From Lenzites betulinus (Eukaryota; Basidiomycota; Agaricomycetes; Polyporales; Polyporaceae), in the NCBI GenBank assembly GCA_022264855.1, contig JABYQU010000022.1:248001-312000 (forward strand): a DNA stretch of 64,000 nt. The letters run 5' to 3'. The notes beneath the pieces were generated by a model. The model searched no databases. It saw only the letters and a program-made list of their open reading frames with translations, and was not told the DNA's origin. A program made the translations under genes and the position numbers. Of the stretch, positions 37,801-48,822 are shown piece after piece. The first letter of the stretch is position 1; each line of letters opens with the position of its first letter.

Positions 37801-40800
37801 CCGCCGTCACGCCCGAATCACGCCCCCAGAACGGCTTAGTGCGCCCCCAGGTGTCGGGCCTGCACAGCTGCTGCACTTGCACCTCCCCTCCTCGGCTGGT
37901 CGACAGACGACTCCCCTGCAGTCCGTCCCGATCGGGCGCGCCAGCCAGCCCTCCCCGTTTCGCGCTCGGCCAGCGAGCGCGCCAGGCGCGCTCCCGCCGC
38001 ACGCCCCCATCGCAAGCTGTGCATCAGCCTTATTAAATGTGGCGCTCCCTAACAGCCGTCCATATTGGCGGCTCGGTCGCGCTGCACGACATCGACGTCC
38101 ACACCGACGTCGCGCATCCAGGCCTGGCAAAAGCGCTGCAAGCCTGCCTCAGCATCCAAAAACATATGTGGGCTGAACTTGGACGCGTCCCTGCAGACTG
38201 CTGTCTCGTCCACGGCCGCACATGATGATGTACGTCTGGCGTGCATCTCCCCTTGTTCCACTCGCCGCCTCCAGACCGGGGGGTGCGACGGCGCCGCCGT
38301 GCGCCAGCCCACCGGATGGAACGACGCGCGCGCCCACCGTGACCACGTCCTCGTCTTCTAGCACACTGCGCGCGCAGGGCCATCGCGCGCGCCGGGCGCG
38401 CACTGCCCACCCCCGCCGCCCACCGCCCACCGCCCGTACTCCGATGCCCATTAAGTCATTGTCGGCGTCCCTCCAGAGTCCACTGTAACATATAATTCCC
38501 TGAAGAGAAACCCGCACCCACGTCCCCCGTCCCTCGCGCCCGGATCGAGGTGATCTGCGGCGCGCCCGACACAGCTCTTTCTTTTCCGGGGCATCGTTTC
38601 TGGCTATTCCTGCTGCTGTTCTGCTCGTCTGCCGGCCTGCACGATGCTCGCGAGTCGTCGCCGTCGCCGTCGCGAGCGCGCGCACGCGCACTCACATGGT
38701 GCCGAGGCTCAGAACGCGATTGCGAGTCTGCGACGACGAATCCGACGACCCTGGCAGAGGGCCCGATGCGTGCAGTGACAGATGCATATGCCAGATGCGG
38801 TCTTCTAGGTCGCAGACCGCCTGATGGGTGATAGCCTCGTGGTGCGGCGCCAAGCGACCCGGCACAGCGGTACGACCCCCCATGCGCCCGCCAACCTCAC
38901 GGGCCCGCAACGTGTCCAAAGCTGCACTTATCCCCTCTGTTCGTTCGTTCGAATTCGTTCGTCACGGTTTCCCAGGAAATACACACAGGACTAGTCAGAC
39001 TTGAGCTTGATATCTGGGTGCGATCACCGTCACTGCGCCGCTGCGCCCTGGGACGGAAGCTGATGCTCGCTGTTCGAGTGGGTTGCTTGTGTTGGTAAGC
39101 GGGGATCGTCTTGGCTGGGGGCGCGTATGCATAGCTAAAAAGTCTGAATAGCCCGACGTGTTGATGTCGCGTTCAGCGCGCAGCGGGTGCACTCCCCCGA
39201 CGCGCGTCGCAATTCGAACGTTGCAACGTTGAGCTTCAGGTTAGGCACCAACGTTAGGTATCTCTTGAGCCCGAGCTTTGCGCTCTTGGCACCCCTGGCA
39301 CAACGCACGGCCGTCCAGCTGCTCTGCCCAATTCACAGGCCCGTCGTCCCAATCTCATGACAGTTCAGGCCTCAGACCCAGGCCCCAACGTAAGCATCAC
39401 CAACCGCTTCGCTTACCCCGCACCCCCCCGCAACAAGCTAGCCTCGCACGCCTCCCGACTGACTGCAGACGACGTCGCACTGTCGGATTTTCCACCCAGC
39501 CCTTCTCCCGCCTCGAGAGGGACGGCCGCACCGCTCCCACGTCCACTCAATCAGCGCGATCGCGCCCTAGCCCAGCCGGGCCCAATTCAAATGCCCGCCG
39601 TGCCCGCACCGTGACACTGGGAGCGGTAAAGCATCCGCCAGCCCAGGTCAGCAGGCCCCAGGTTACGTGGATTGACGATTTGACAATGACTTAATGTCAC
39701 AGCGCAATGCGCAGGGCACACACGGCACGGCATGTATCGAATGCGCCCGATCGCGCACGCACGCCGACCGGGGCGTATCGTATCGCACAGGCCCCGCGCC
39801 GCTACAGGCCTTCTGATCCTCCCGGATCGTGCGCCTGCCCGAAAAGGCGTTATGAAGCGACCAGCGTACCGAGCCCGTGCTGCTCGCCTTTCGCGAAGCG
39901 CGACTCAGGACTGGGCCAAACGCTGGGAACTCGGACGGCCAGAATCAAAACGCCCCGGCTGGGCAGAGCGCATGCCCGGTCACGCCTGCCGCCAAGCTGT
40001 GCGGCGACGTGCGCACCAATGACCATGGGGCGTGTCCAACCAAATGCCTCCGTCGCCGCGCAGACGCAGTACTCAATACACACATGCCGCAATTCGAATT
40101 CAACAAGTCATCCACACACCAAATCGAGCCTCACCCCTCCCACCGAGCGGCCCCAGTCCTAATCTCAATCTCAGTCTCGCTGGGCCATCCCTGCGCCGCG
40201 CCGGGCGCGCCATCACCGTGACACTGACTGTGCCCGCGCGAACGCGAAAACGAGCCTCTCAAACGGGCAAGGTCGCTGCGTGCGGGAGCGCCGGGCCCGA
40301 AGCCGCTGCACGAACAGTGGCCCCGCCGCCCGTGCCACGCGCGATAAGGTCGACCTGACACTCTGAGAGCCCGCGCCACGTCGGTGTCCGGCATCCAACT
40401 TGCCAAGTTCCAACCATCACAGAAACTATACACGTTCGAGAACGCGCACGGGCGGCCGGCGACCACTCGACTCCACGTCGGATGTGGTTGCATTCGTGAC
40501 GGTGCAATGCATGATGCGTGATCTGCAGGCTTCCATCCTTCCGTGCATGCGCGTCTTGCGATGTCGACATGGGGGATCGCGTCTTCAGCGCGGCGTTCGC
40601 GTGACGTTCGCAGACAGAATCAGCTTGGAAGCTGGGCGGAATCCCAGGCTACTACAACACCCTCGCTATAGCTAACGCACAGACTGCACGCATGTTTATA
40701 GTATCTACAACCCATCCATTTGGGACTCGCCGCCACACTCACACAGGCCAATCCCGTGTCCGCGCCCTGGGACGCGCCATCAATGCAGCTCCGGTGGGCA

Positions 40801-42093
40801 CGGACTAGGTGCACCTGCCTGCACGAACCGCTTCTGGGCAGAGCGGGCCCAGCACCGTGGCGGGACGACGCCGACCCGCGTCCTGCGTGACACCATCACA
40901 CATGCACCAGCACCAATCGCCATCGCCAGGCCCCGAACATTGTTCGCATCCCACAAACCACACCATCTTGGAGGTCACCGGTAAGACATGGTAAGGTGCT
41001 TCCGGAGGCGTCACGGCGGGGCTTTTGCCTCCGAGGTTAGTAAGGGTTAGTATCCACAAACCGCCCTGCGTCTCAGCTGCTACTACTACTAGCGCCGCTG
41101 CGCACACAGACATATCGATTCGCACCCACCCCGGGCGGAATACCCCCGCACGGCCCGCCGCGGGAGCGCATCCCATCGAGGATGACCACGCCATCCACCA
41201 TCCACCCCGACCCCGGTCTTGGTCCCGCCCCCCACTGTGACCAACTTGAAAAACACGCGGTGCGCCGCCGTCGCAAGGGCGGCGAACTGCAATTAAACAA
41301 ATTGGGTGGCTGCGGCTCGGCGATATCGCTCCTCTGCGCCTTTGCAGCGTGCACTGATTCAAATTGGCTTCGCGCGTGCATGCATGCACTGACAGTCTGA
41401 CAGTAACACGACTTATGTTGCAACTATGATGAGTACAGCACGTCCGCTGTGCTCGGAGTCTCTTGGCCTTTGCGTTCGGCATCGGAATCAATGAGTTCGC
41501 TTCGCTTGTAGCACTTCCCGCTCCCCCCTTCGAAGTTCGAATTCGCCACTAGCGAGTAAAGGTCCCCACACCCCCACCGAGAACCTCCCCGAAGAGGCCC
41601 TTATCCCCCTCTGTCACGCCCGCCCGCCAGTTCGCGCACACACCGTCCATCAGAAACCCGCAGAAACCGAGCTCCGGCCGCGCCCGCCAGTATTAGCCCA
41701 GGGAGCTTCAGGGAGGCCAATACAGCGTCCGGACCCGGCAACTTGACGCTTGGCGGCGAGCGGCGAGCCCAGCGCCGGATGGCCCGCCTTGCCGGATAAG
41801 GCTAGTCGCCCTCGCGAGTACTGAGCGCTGAGCGGTCGGACGCGCCGCCCTGGTCGATGTCGGTGAGAGAGGGTCTGAGAGGCCCCGGCGGGTCGATGGC
41901 GGCGAGCGGGCGCGTGCCGTTGAACGCGGAGGCGTTGTCATCCTGAGGCCTGACTGGCACTGCTTGGTTCGTCTGAACCCCGTCTATACTGCAAGTTGAA
42001 GCTTCGCGTCATACATGTTGTCGTCGGTGCGTATGTTTTTCACGTGACTGAAGAGCACATCGGCCGTTTCGGCCAAACATTGACACTTTGGTA

Positions 42094-42441
42094 TTAGCTT
42101 CGTTTGTGATCTACGTGGCGGTCGTCGGTCAGGTAGGTACAATCTTTGTTTCCTTCAAGATACACTAGCTCTGACCTATGTAACCGTGTAGTTACAGGTG
42201 GAAGCATCGCGGCTACGGCGGCCACGTCGTATATAGGATAATGCGGGAGCGGTCCTCTTAGGATGACGATGACGACAGTGTGGACATCGAGAGAAACCAC
42301 CAAGTGACCTTCGATGCTTGTCGACGTTTCCTCAGCGACCGTAGCGTCATCAGCCCCCGTCGGAGGATTTTCCAACAGTATGTCACGCCAGCCATCTTCG
42401 TCTTCCCTTTCCACTCCACCACTAATTGCAACTTTGTACTT
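42094..42441 (-). CDS. Unassigned coding-like frame (possible terminal exon)
   Basis: A 115-codon minus-strand frame begins after an acceptor-like TTCCTGCAG and ends at 42094. It reads KYKVAISGGVEREDEDGWRD, ILLENPPTGADD, then a hydrophobic stretch VVSLDVHTVVIVIL. The local base composition is less GC-rich than the desert, so an open frame of this length is more notable here. I do not recognise the protein. Splice-like signals also exist on the plus strand at the same place (GCAG at 42,441-42,447, GGTAAG near 42,509). Strand and status are therefore uncertain, and it may be a decayed gene. Confidence 0.25.
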   Translation of the reverse strand, partial: KYKVAISGGVEREDEDGWRDILLENPPTGADDATVAEETSTSIEGHLVVSLDVHTVVIVILRGPLPHYPIYDVAAVAAMLPPVTTRLHRSELVYLEGNKDCTYLTDDRHVDHKRS

Positions 42442-44004
42442 CTGCAGGAATATTGATACCGTCTACGGTTCTAGTACGGGTTGTCACGCGAAGACTGAGC
42501 CCATCCTGGTAAGCATCACCTCATCGCGCCACCATCTGTGGTGTTGACATACGTTCCCATTGAAGCTTTACTAGGCAAGGTCCCACGTCACCAGGCATCC
42601 ATCGGTATCTGTTGTGTGTTAAGTGTGATAGACGTAGACGTCTACCATAGGCTCCCCTGCTTCGGCGTTGGCGGTGGATTATCGATAGATGGTGAGGCAC
42701 TGAGTTAGAGTGGAAGTTGTGCTGGCCAGCGAGGCTCGCACCACACTATCGTTGCGCACTTCTGTTCTTGAGCCTAACTTGCTGTTTCTAGGACGTGTAC
42801 GAAGCGCGAACAGGCCGCCGAGGCACCGGGTGCCACCCCTTCGCAGGTTCTGGTTCGCTTCAAGACGTGCATCTAGACGATCGCGTCTGTGTCTGTCACT
42901 GCGCCGCCTGCGCTCGCTGCTTCGACGATGGGCCTCCGCTGTGCTCGGGACCGGGCCTTACGACATCCGGGGGGGAACATATCGCGATTGCGAGCGTGAC
43001 ATAGGGCGAGGGAGGAGACCTAGCCGAAGATAGGAGCACCTCGCAACGCCGCCGCCAACGCCCCAGTGCAGCATTGCAGACATCCCGGGCCCTGGACGTC
43101 GACTTCCCGCCGAACGTCCGCGCTCGTCATCGCACAGGGCCTGCCGAGGAGCCGGCCCACTAGAAGCGGCACTGGCTGGACTCCGCCGAGCTTCGCGCCC
43201 CCGCCCGCTGCGACGATCTCCCCGTTTGCGCGAGCCACGCTCTCGCGCAACCCCGCCACTCCGCACAATGCACTGGCATCGCAGCCCCTGCGTGCGCCCG
43301 CCCTGGCTCTGTCACGCCTGCGCCCGCTGCGCAGGGCGGCACCTCCCATCGCGGGCCGCCTTGCGGTTCGCACTCCGCCATACTGCCCCCGGCGCGCCCT
43401 CTTCTCGAACGCGCGCAGCGTTTCCACTCGCTCCCGCGAACGTTGGGCAATACACTCGCCTGCCGTGCCCGCCGCGCGGTGACAGTTTGTGTCATGATGC
43501 ATGATGCACGCTCTGCGCGGATGCTCGTCCTGCGCCTGATCCACCCGCATCACGCCTGCCTGCACGCCCAAGCCGCGCCGCGCGATCAGCTGCGTTCTCA
43601 CACTGTCTCCTGGTCCACCCGTGCCGCGACGTCATCCGCATCTCCTGCTCGCACGCCCCAAGGCACGCTTCCCGCATCGCTGCACCGCCGATACCCCAGG
43701 CGGGCCACGACTCTTGCATAGGCGTGCCCAGGTGGCCCCGTCGAGCCCGTCGAGCGTGCTCTCGTCCCGCGGGGTCTGTCTCCCATCTCTTACGTGCGCT
43801 TGCACTCTCCCTCTCTCCCCGCGCGGAAAAACCATGTCGCGGGTGGGACGATTGCCTCTGCCAGAGACGCTGATGCGCGTTCATTCATTCAATAGGACAG
43901 GGCGCATGGAGTAATGTGTACGTCAACGACGAAAACACACAGTGTATTCCGATAGCGAGCAATATCCACACCGTCCCAACACGCTCGACCGACGATCCTA
44001 TTCA
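42442..44004. other. Unassigned stretch
   Basis: No confident gene. A Cys-rich plus-strand frame at 42,793-43,004 (CVCHCAACARC) follows an acceptor-like CTAG, but no upstream exon can be linked to it. From 43.0 to 43.9 kb the sequence returns to GC-rich desert character. Confidence 0.4.
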
Positions 44005-44657
44005 ATGTTACCCCGAGTCGCGTCCCTCCTCGCCCTCAAGCCCGGGCCGCCTGTGTCCCCCTTCCCGCCTTCTCCCGCCACCTATACGCGTCCTAAAAGC
44101 GCGCATATTCAAGTCCTCCTCCGCGAGTCCGCGAGCCGCATGCAGGAACAGCGCGCCTTCATGTCTTCCTCCAAACACTTCGCGAACGAGAGTAGCCTCG
44201 CTGTTTTCATTCGTGCCGAACCGCGAGACACGTGGAGGTGAAGCTGCCGTCGCGCGCTGCCCACTGAAAATGAGGGCATTCCAGCGAGATATGGGTGTAC
44301 CGACGCGCCGAGGCGGCACGCTATGTTCCCGTGCAACGCAAAGGTGCACAGGTCATCGTGAAGGAACATGAGCCGTTCGCAGATGAATTTCGGTGTCGTG
44401 ATAGCGTTCGTGCTCCCAACTTCGAAGTTCGTTCCCGATTTCTGTGGCAGAGCTCGACTGTATGCTTAAGCCTAGGGTCTACTGGGGTGCTTGGTGACTG
44501 CCATGTCTCCGTGCGATCCCATCACTATGTGGGATTGGTCCTCGAGGCGGCGATACTGTACTGGCCATGGTGTAATCGAAATTCGCACCTCGTTATCCCA
44601 TTTGGAAAGAGGAAGAAGGGCGAGCCTCGGCCGCGTTTCCTGTGTCCGCGGACATGA
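44005..44657 (+). CDS. Hypothetical protein, two-exon model
   Basis: I do not recognise this protein. An ATG at 44005 opens MLPRVASLLALKPGPPVSPF and continues HIQVLLRESASRMQEQRAF to RAEPRDTW. A 47-bp GT-AG intron (44238-44284) then joins in frame to EIWVYRRAEAARYVPVQRKG, QVIVKEHEPFADEF, and on to a TGA at 44657. The joined model is 201 residues. Third positions in exon 1 are mostly G/C, and the residue mix looks like a folded protein rather than compositional noise. The basic, hydrophobic start could be a mitochondrial leader. The last 70 residues are less protein-like, so a further intron there is possible. Confidence 0.35.
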
Positions 44658-45633
44658 GGGTGAAGTCAGCAACGGTGACCGAGGAAAGTAAGTACTGGAA
44701 GAATTCTACACACGAGTGTCGGAGTATTGAACATTTGGATGCTGCGACAAATGCGTCCAATTATGCGCGCACGAAGGTACCAATGCACGCTCGAGCTAAT
44801 AGACCAAGCGACCACTCTGCCCGGGCCCGCGACGGATGCTTGTAAGCAAGCTATCAATTGAGGTGTTCTTCTAGTCTAGCGATTCCTACTTCCGGCTCGT
44901 ACTAGCTGAGGAACCTCACATGTTGACAGACTTAATTTTCAATCGGACTGGCGCCCCTCAGGGGCGTCCTTGCTGCACCTCTGACATTGCAGGTGTGACA
45001 AGAGCGCCATTGGACGAGAACAGTCAGTAGGCATCTAGGCGACCACGTCACAAAAACAAGCTCGCCCAGTAGTACCACACCGACGGGTCAGGGTCCTGCG
45101 CGTCCGCCATTGGCAGATGGACATACCAACACCAGAACTCAGGAGACAGAAGATGCGCCACCACCGCGTCCGCCATGTCCATTGTCCACAACCATAGCTC
45201 CAGGCCCACAGCACTGGCACTGGCACTGACCGCGACCGCCGGGTGATGGAGGGCCCTCGCATCCCCGATCATCCCCAAGTGAACCCCTGCGCGGGCCCAT
45301 TGAGTCCACGGCAGCGACAATCTTCCAGCGAAGGCAGGTGGACGACAGGGCTGGACAGATGCGAACCTTGCGCTGCATTGGATTTGTCTCCAGTGCGCGC
45401 CGCTGGGGCCACAGAAGCCGTTTTCCCGCGCGAAGATCATGCTGTCGTGCGCACATGTAAAAATGCTCGGCGTGCCGATGAGCGCGCGCGCGCGCGCGCG
45501 CGCACGGGCGTCGACGAATGGCGAGCGAGAGTATAGATGCACGCGCGGACGCCCGCTGCCAGCAGATATAACATCAATGGAATAAGACGACAAAAGTACA
45601 ACGCCTGGGGCAGGCACAGAACAATACAACACT
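44658..45633. other. Intergenic region before SmB
   Basis: No gene recognised. It includes the SmB 3' flank and a (GC)11 dinucleotide tract at 45,482-45,503. Confidence 0.45.
45482..45503. repeat. Dinucleotide microsatellite (GC)11
   Basis: A perfect 22-bp GC repeat lies just downstream of the SmB stop; alternating purine-pyrimidine DNA of this kind can adopt Z-form. Confidence 0.95.
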
Positions 45634-46410
45634 TTACTGCGGAGGCGGCTGGAAGCTGCACGACACAACACAGCGCATAAGAAGACGCGTTCACACACGT
45701 GGGCGGGGAGGTACGTACCCAGGTGGGGGACCGCCGAAGCCGGGAGGCGGGGGGAAGGGCATGCCTGGAGGACCTCCGGGGAAGCCGGGAGGGCGGAAGC
45801 CAGGCGGGGGGCCACCCATCCCGGGCGGGGCAAACGGCATGGGCGGACGCGCGATTCCTCCAGGAGCGCCTGCAACCCACGACGCATAAACACAAGGACA
45901 GGGAAAAAGTAACGGGGATGCATACCAGGAGGCATCATGGGCATACCACGACCTGCCGGAGCACCTCGTCCAGGACCGAACGGAAGCTAAGACCGCACGT
46001 GAGCACACACACACACCCACCACCGCACCACAAGCCTACTCACCGCGTTCTTCTTGTCCTCGTCCGTGACGGGCGGCGGGCCCTCCACGCTCAGACTGAC
46101 GACGGTCTCGCCGCGCAGGATGACCAGGCCGAGCGTGCGCTTCATCTCCTGCATCGGGCCCGCCTCCGTCTCCCCGGCCTTCTTCTTCGGGCGCACGCGG
46201 CGGAACTCCTCGCAGTCCGCGAGCACGAGGTTCATGTGGCGGTCGAACGCGAGCATCTGGCCGACGAACGCGCGGCCGTCGTTAATCGTGACCTTGAGCC
46301 TCCAGTTGATGAGGCTCAGCATTTTGCCGCCCTTGGACTTTGGCGGAGGCTGGGAGGGGCGTCGTCAGCATCGGGCGTGGACATGAAGCGATCGTGCGGG
46401 TGCTCACCAT
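45634..46410 (-). CDS. SMB1: Small nuclear ribonucleoprotein SmB
   Basis: This is a core Sm-ring protein of the spliceosomal U1, U2, U4 and U5 snRNPs. The Sm fold begins KMLSLINWRLKVTINDGR (Sm1: GRAFVGQMLAFDRHMNLVL, then DCEEFRRV). The Sm2 motif is LGLVILRGETVVSLSVEGPP. A low-complexity Pro/Gly/Met tail follows (PFGPGRGAPAGRGMPMMPPG, then GMGGPPPGFRPPG), ending GFQPPPQ, as in SmB/B'. The first coding exon appears to be only the ATG at 46410, inside a good CCACCATGG context. A GT-AG intron then joins it to PPPKSKGGK. If that intron is wrong, translation would begin at the internal Met of KMLSL. It is divergent from the first nitronate monooxygenase. Confidence 0.92.
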
Positions 46411-47069
46411 GGTGGGCAGAGGTTTTTGGGGATGGAGGAGACGATGGGCGGCACGCTGCAGACGGCGAGCGCGAGGCTACAGTCGAGAGCCAAACACAGC
46501 CAAACAGGTCTCGACGCGTTCCAGCGGGCGCTTGTACGTACTTCCGCCACATTTCTAGGATCGTCATTTTCTGATCAGCAGTAAAACAACTTATAGTCAT
46601 CCGCTGCTGCAGCTTGTCCAAGATTCCTGGTGATGGCCCCATGCTTCACATCGCGGCCTCCCGCTTGACTAAAGTCAATACAAGATGAACCAGCGTGCGC
46701 TCGTCTACAGGGCTCACTTGGGCCCTCGGAAATACATTCCTCGTCGCCAATGTCCCAATGCGCTGAAAGCTAGCTGCGAAGAGCTCTCCACATGACCACG
46801 CCCGGGCCTCCGTCTGTCATCACCGTGCAACTCTGACTCGGACTTCGTCGGACTTGGGCATAATCACCAGCTTCGTTTCGAGGCCAGTATTGCAAGCCCC
46901 AGCGTCATTCTGACTGCCTTGCTCGCAATATCGTATAAGAACGCCAGCTTGGGGGCACTTTGCCCCACATAGACCCAGCTGAAGTACAGTTGTCCCTGCA
47001 ACGCTTGTCTGCTGTACTCGCGATTGTCCACGTCTTGCGAATAGTTCCAAGTTACACAGATCTTTGAAG
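46411..47069. other. Divergent intergenic region SmB / nitronate monooxygenase 1
   Basis: These 659 bp must contain the promoters of both flanking genes. Minus-strand open frames near 46,820-47,097 overlap the start of the neighbour and have no recognisable product. Confidence 0.45.
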
Positions 47070-48393
47070 ATGCAGCCCGTAAAGACCAGATTGACAAGCC
47101 TCCTAGGTGGGTGTCCTCACGCGAGAAACTAGTACTGTCGTCCTGCTTTCTAATGACGTCGACATATCACAGGCATACGAGTCCCGGTCGTATCTGCGTC
47201 AATGGCGTTCGCTTCTAGCACCAAGCTTGCAGTGAGTTTTCAAAACCATTGATGAATGTACATGTTAACTAGAGCTACGTATAGTTGGAAGTATCCCGCG
47301 GAGGTGGCTTCGGTTTCTTCGCAATAGGCAGGCTTTCCACTAGCATTTATCTTGAAGCATCGCTCATCGCAGTGTCATACAGCTTCCACTGCAATCACCC
47401 CGGCGAAGTTGCGGGAGGAGCTCTCACTTGCACGCGCCAGTCTGTCTGACCCGCAAGACAAACGGATTCCCATCGGATGTGGTTTCATTGGTTGGATGAT
47501 GGACTCCCAGGAAAAGGAGTATAAAGAGCTCCTCGACATCACCCTTGACAGCGGTGTGAAGGCGCTCTGGCTCTCCTTCGGCAACGACCTCTCTCGTTGG
47601 ATCCAGTATATACGAGCCTCGCCAGCATACCAAGTTCACAAGCCGTTTATCTTCGTTCAGGTCACATCGGTGGAGGAGGCTGTTCAGGCGGTAAACGACT
47701 GGAAAGTGGATGTGCTCATCGTCCAAGGTAAGGTTTGCACTCATATTTGACTGAATATAGGATTGACTTCTCTCTATACAGGCAACGAGTCCGGCGGTCA
47801 TGGACGGTCCACTGCACCCAGCACCATGATACTCCTTTCCGAAGTCCTCGCCGCCCTCCCCCAAGACAGCGCCCCTCCAGTGCTCGCAGCGGGCGGAATC
47901 GCCACCGGGACCCACGTCGCCGCCTACCTCACCGCAGGAGCCTCCGGCGCCGTCCTCGGCACGCGCTTCCTGCTAACCCCCGAGAGCCCGTGCTCCACCG
48001 CGCAGAAATCCGTGCTGCTCGCCACGAAGTCCCACCAGACCGTGCGCTCGCTCGCGTTCGACCACGCGCGGGGGACGAACAGCTGGCCCGCGGGCATCGA
48101 CGGGCGCGGCGTGCGGAACAGGATCGTCGAGGACATCGACGCGGGCGTGGACCACGCCACGGTGCAGGAGCGCTTCCGCAGCGCCGCGCAGGCTGGTGAC
48201 GCCGACTACCTGCTCGTGTGGTCCGGCCAAGGCGTCTCGCTGATGGACGAGATAAAGCCGGCAAAGGTGGGTGGTGTCTGACACGTTTGGGGGCTGGGGT
48301 GTTGACATCACGCAAATTCCGTAGACCGTCGTGGAGGAGCTGCATGCGGAGATCGTGCAGGCACTCAAGCGCACTTGGCAGTTTCTGTCGTAA
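47070..48393 (+). CDS. Nitronate monooxygenase (2-nitropropane dioxygenase family), copy 1
   Basis: This FMN-dependent TIM-barrel enzyme oxidises alkyl nitronates to carbonyl compounds and nitrite, so it detoxifies nitro compounds such as 3-nitropropionate. Six exons (47070-47106, 47173-47231, 47285-47327, 47383-47727, 47782-48266, 48325-48393) give 345 residues. Motifs: LGIRVPVVSASMA, EVSRGGGFGFF, IPIGCGFIGWMMD, DVLIVQGNESGGHG (catalytic His and phosphate binding), VLAAGGIATGTHVAAYLTAG and GAVLGTRFLLTPES. The 47328-47382 intron has a GC donor. The paralogue next door has GT at the same place, and only this splice keeps the frame. Some core positions differ from copy 2 (FFAI for FIGQ), consistent with divergence after duplication. 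Confidence 0.93.
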
Positions 48394-48822
48394 ACAATAG
48401 GACCTGTATGGGACGTCTTCGGTGCTGCAAATGCTCACGATCTCAATAAGGCGCTTTGCAATCTACTGAGCAGTCGAGGGCTAGTCGCTTCATGAAGCTT
48501 GAAAGGATTCTCGATGACCATGACCATGCAGTACGCCGTATAACCCGCAAGAGAACGCTAGTTTCAGGGAAGCTCCCAGAGTCTATCGATGAACCAATAC
48601 TGCAACGTGCTGTTCTGCTCCACATGACCTCCGGCTTAATTGGCTCGATCTCGCTAACAGTTGTTATCCAAGCGAGACATTGGGAGTGAAACGCTGCCCT
48701 CTTTGCAATATTACAAACCCACGAGACGTCTTCGTCCAAGGCAGTATATAATCTACTGGCCCTCTCGAGATGTGGTATTTCTTCTGAACCTATATTGGTT
48801 GTTCATCGAAGTCCTCAACACC
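48394..48822. other. Spacer between the tandem nitronate monooxygenases
   Basis: These 429 bp are less GC-rich than the flanking exons and must hold the 3' end of copy 1 and the promoter of copy 2. No gene recognised. Confidence 0.5.

Larger units (their letters stand above)
30308..42093. other. Gene desert 2 (GC/CpG-rich, no supportable gene)
   Basis: About 11.8 kb after the ECL1-type gene with no recognisable protein or RNA gene. Open frames are long but compositional (for example 36,670-37,740 plus and 41,491-40,805 minus) and carry no domain. Supported features inside are the inverted-repeat element at 31,427-31,799 and short tandem repeats. A minus-strand segment at 41,959-41,805 looks like a 3' coding end (acceptor-like CAG, then DDNASAFNGTRPLA, stop) but cannot be joined to anything. 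Confidence 0.5.

Noticed and set aside
40805..41491. 228-codon minus-strand frame with Cys and Trp clusters
   Set aside because: No recognisable fold or family; the Cys/Trp runs come from local G-rich sequence, and plus-strand frames overlap it.
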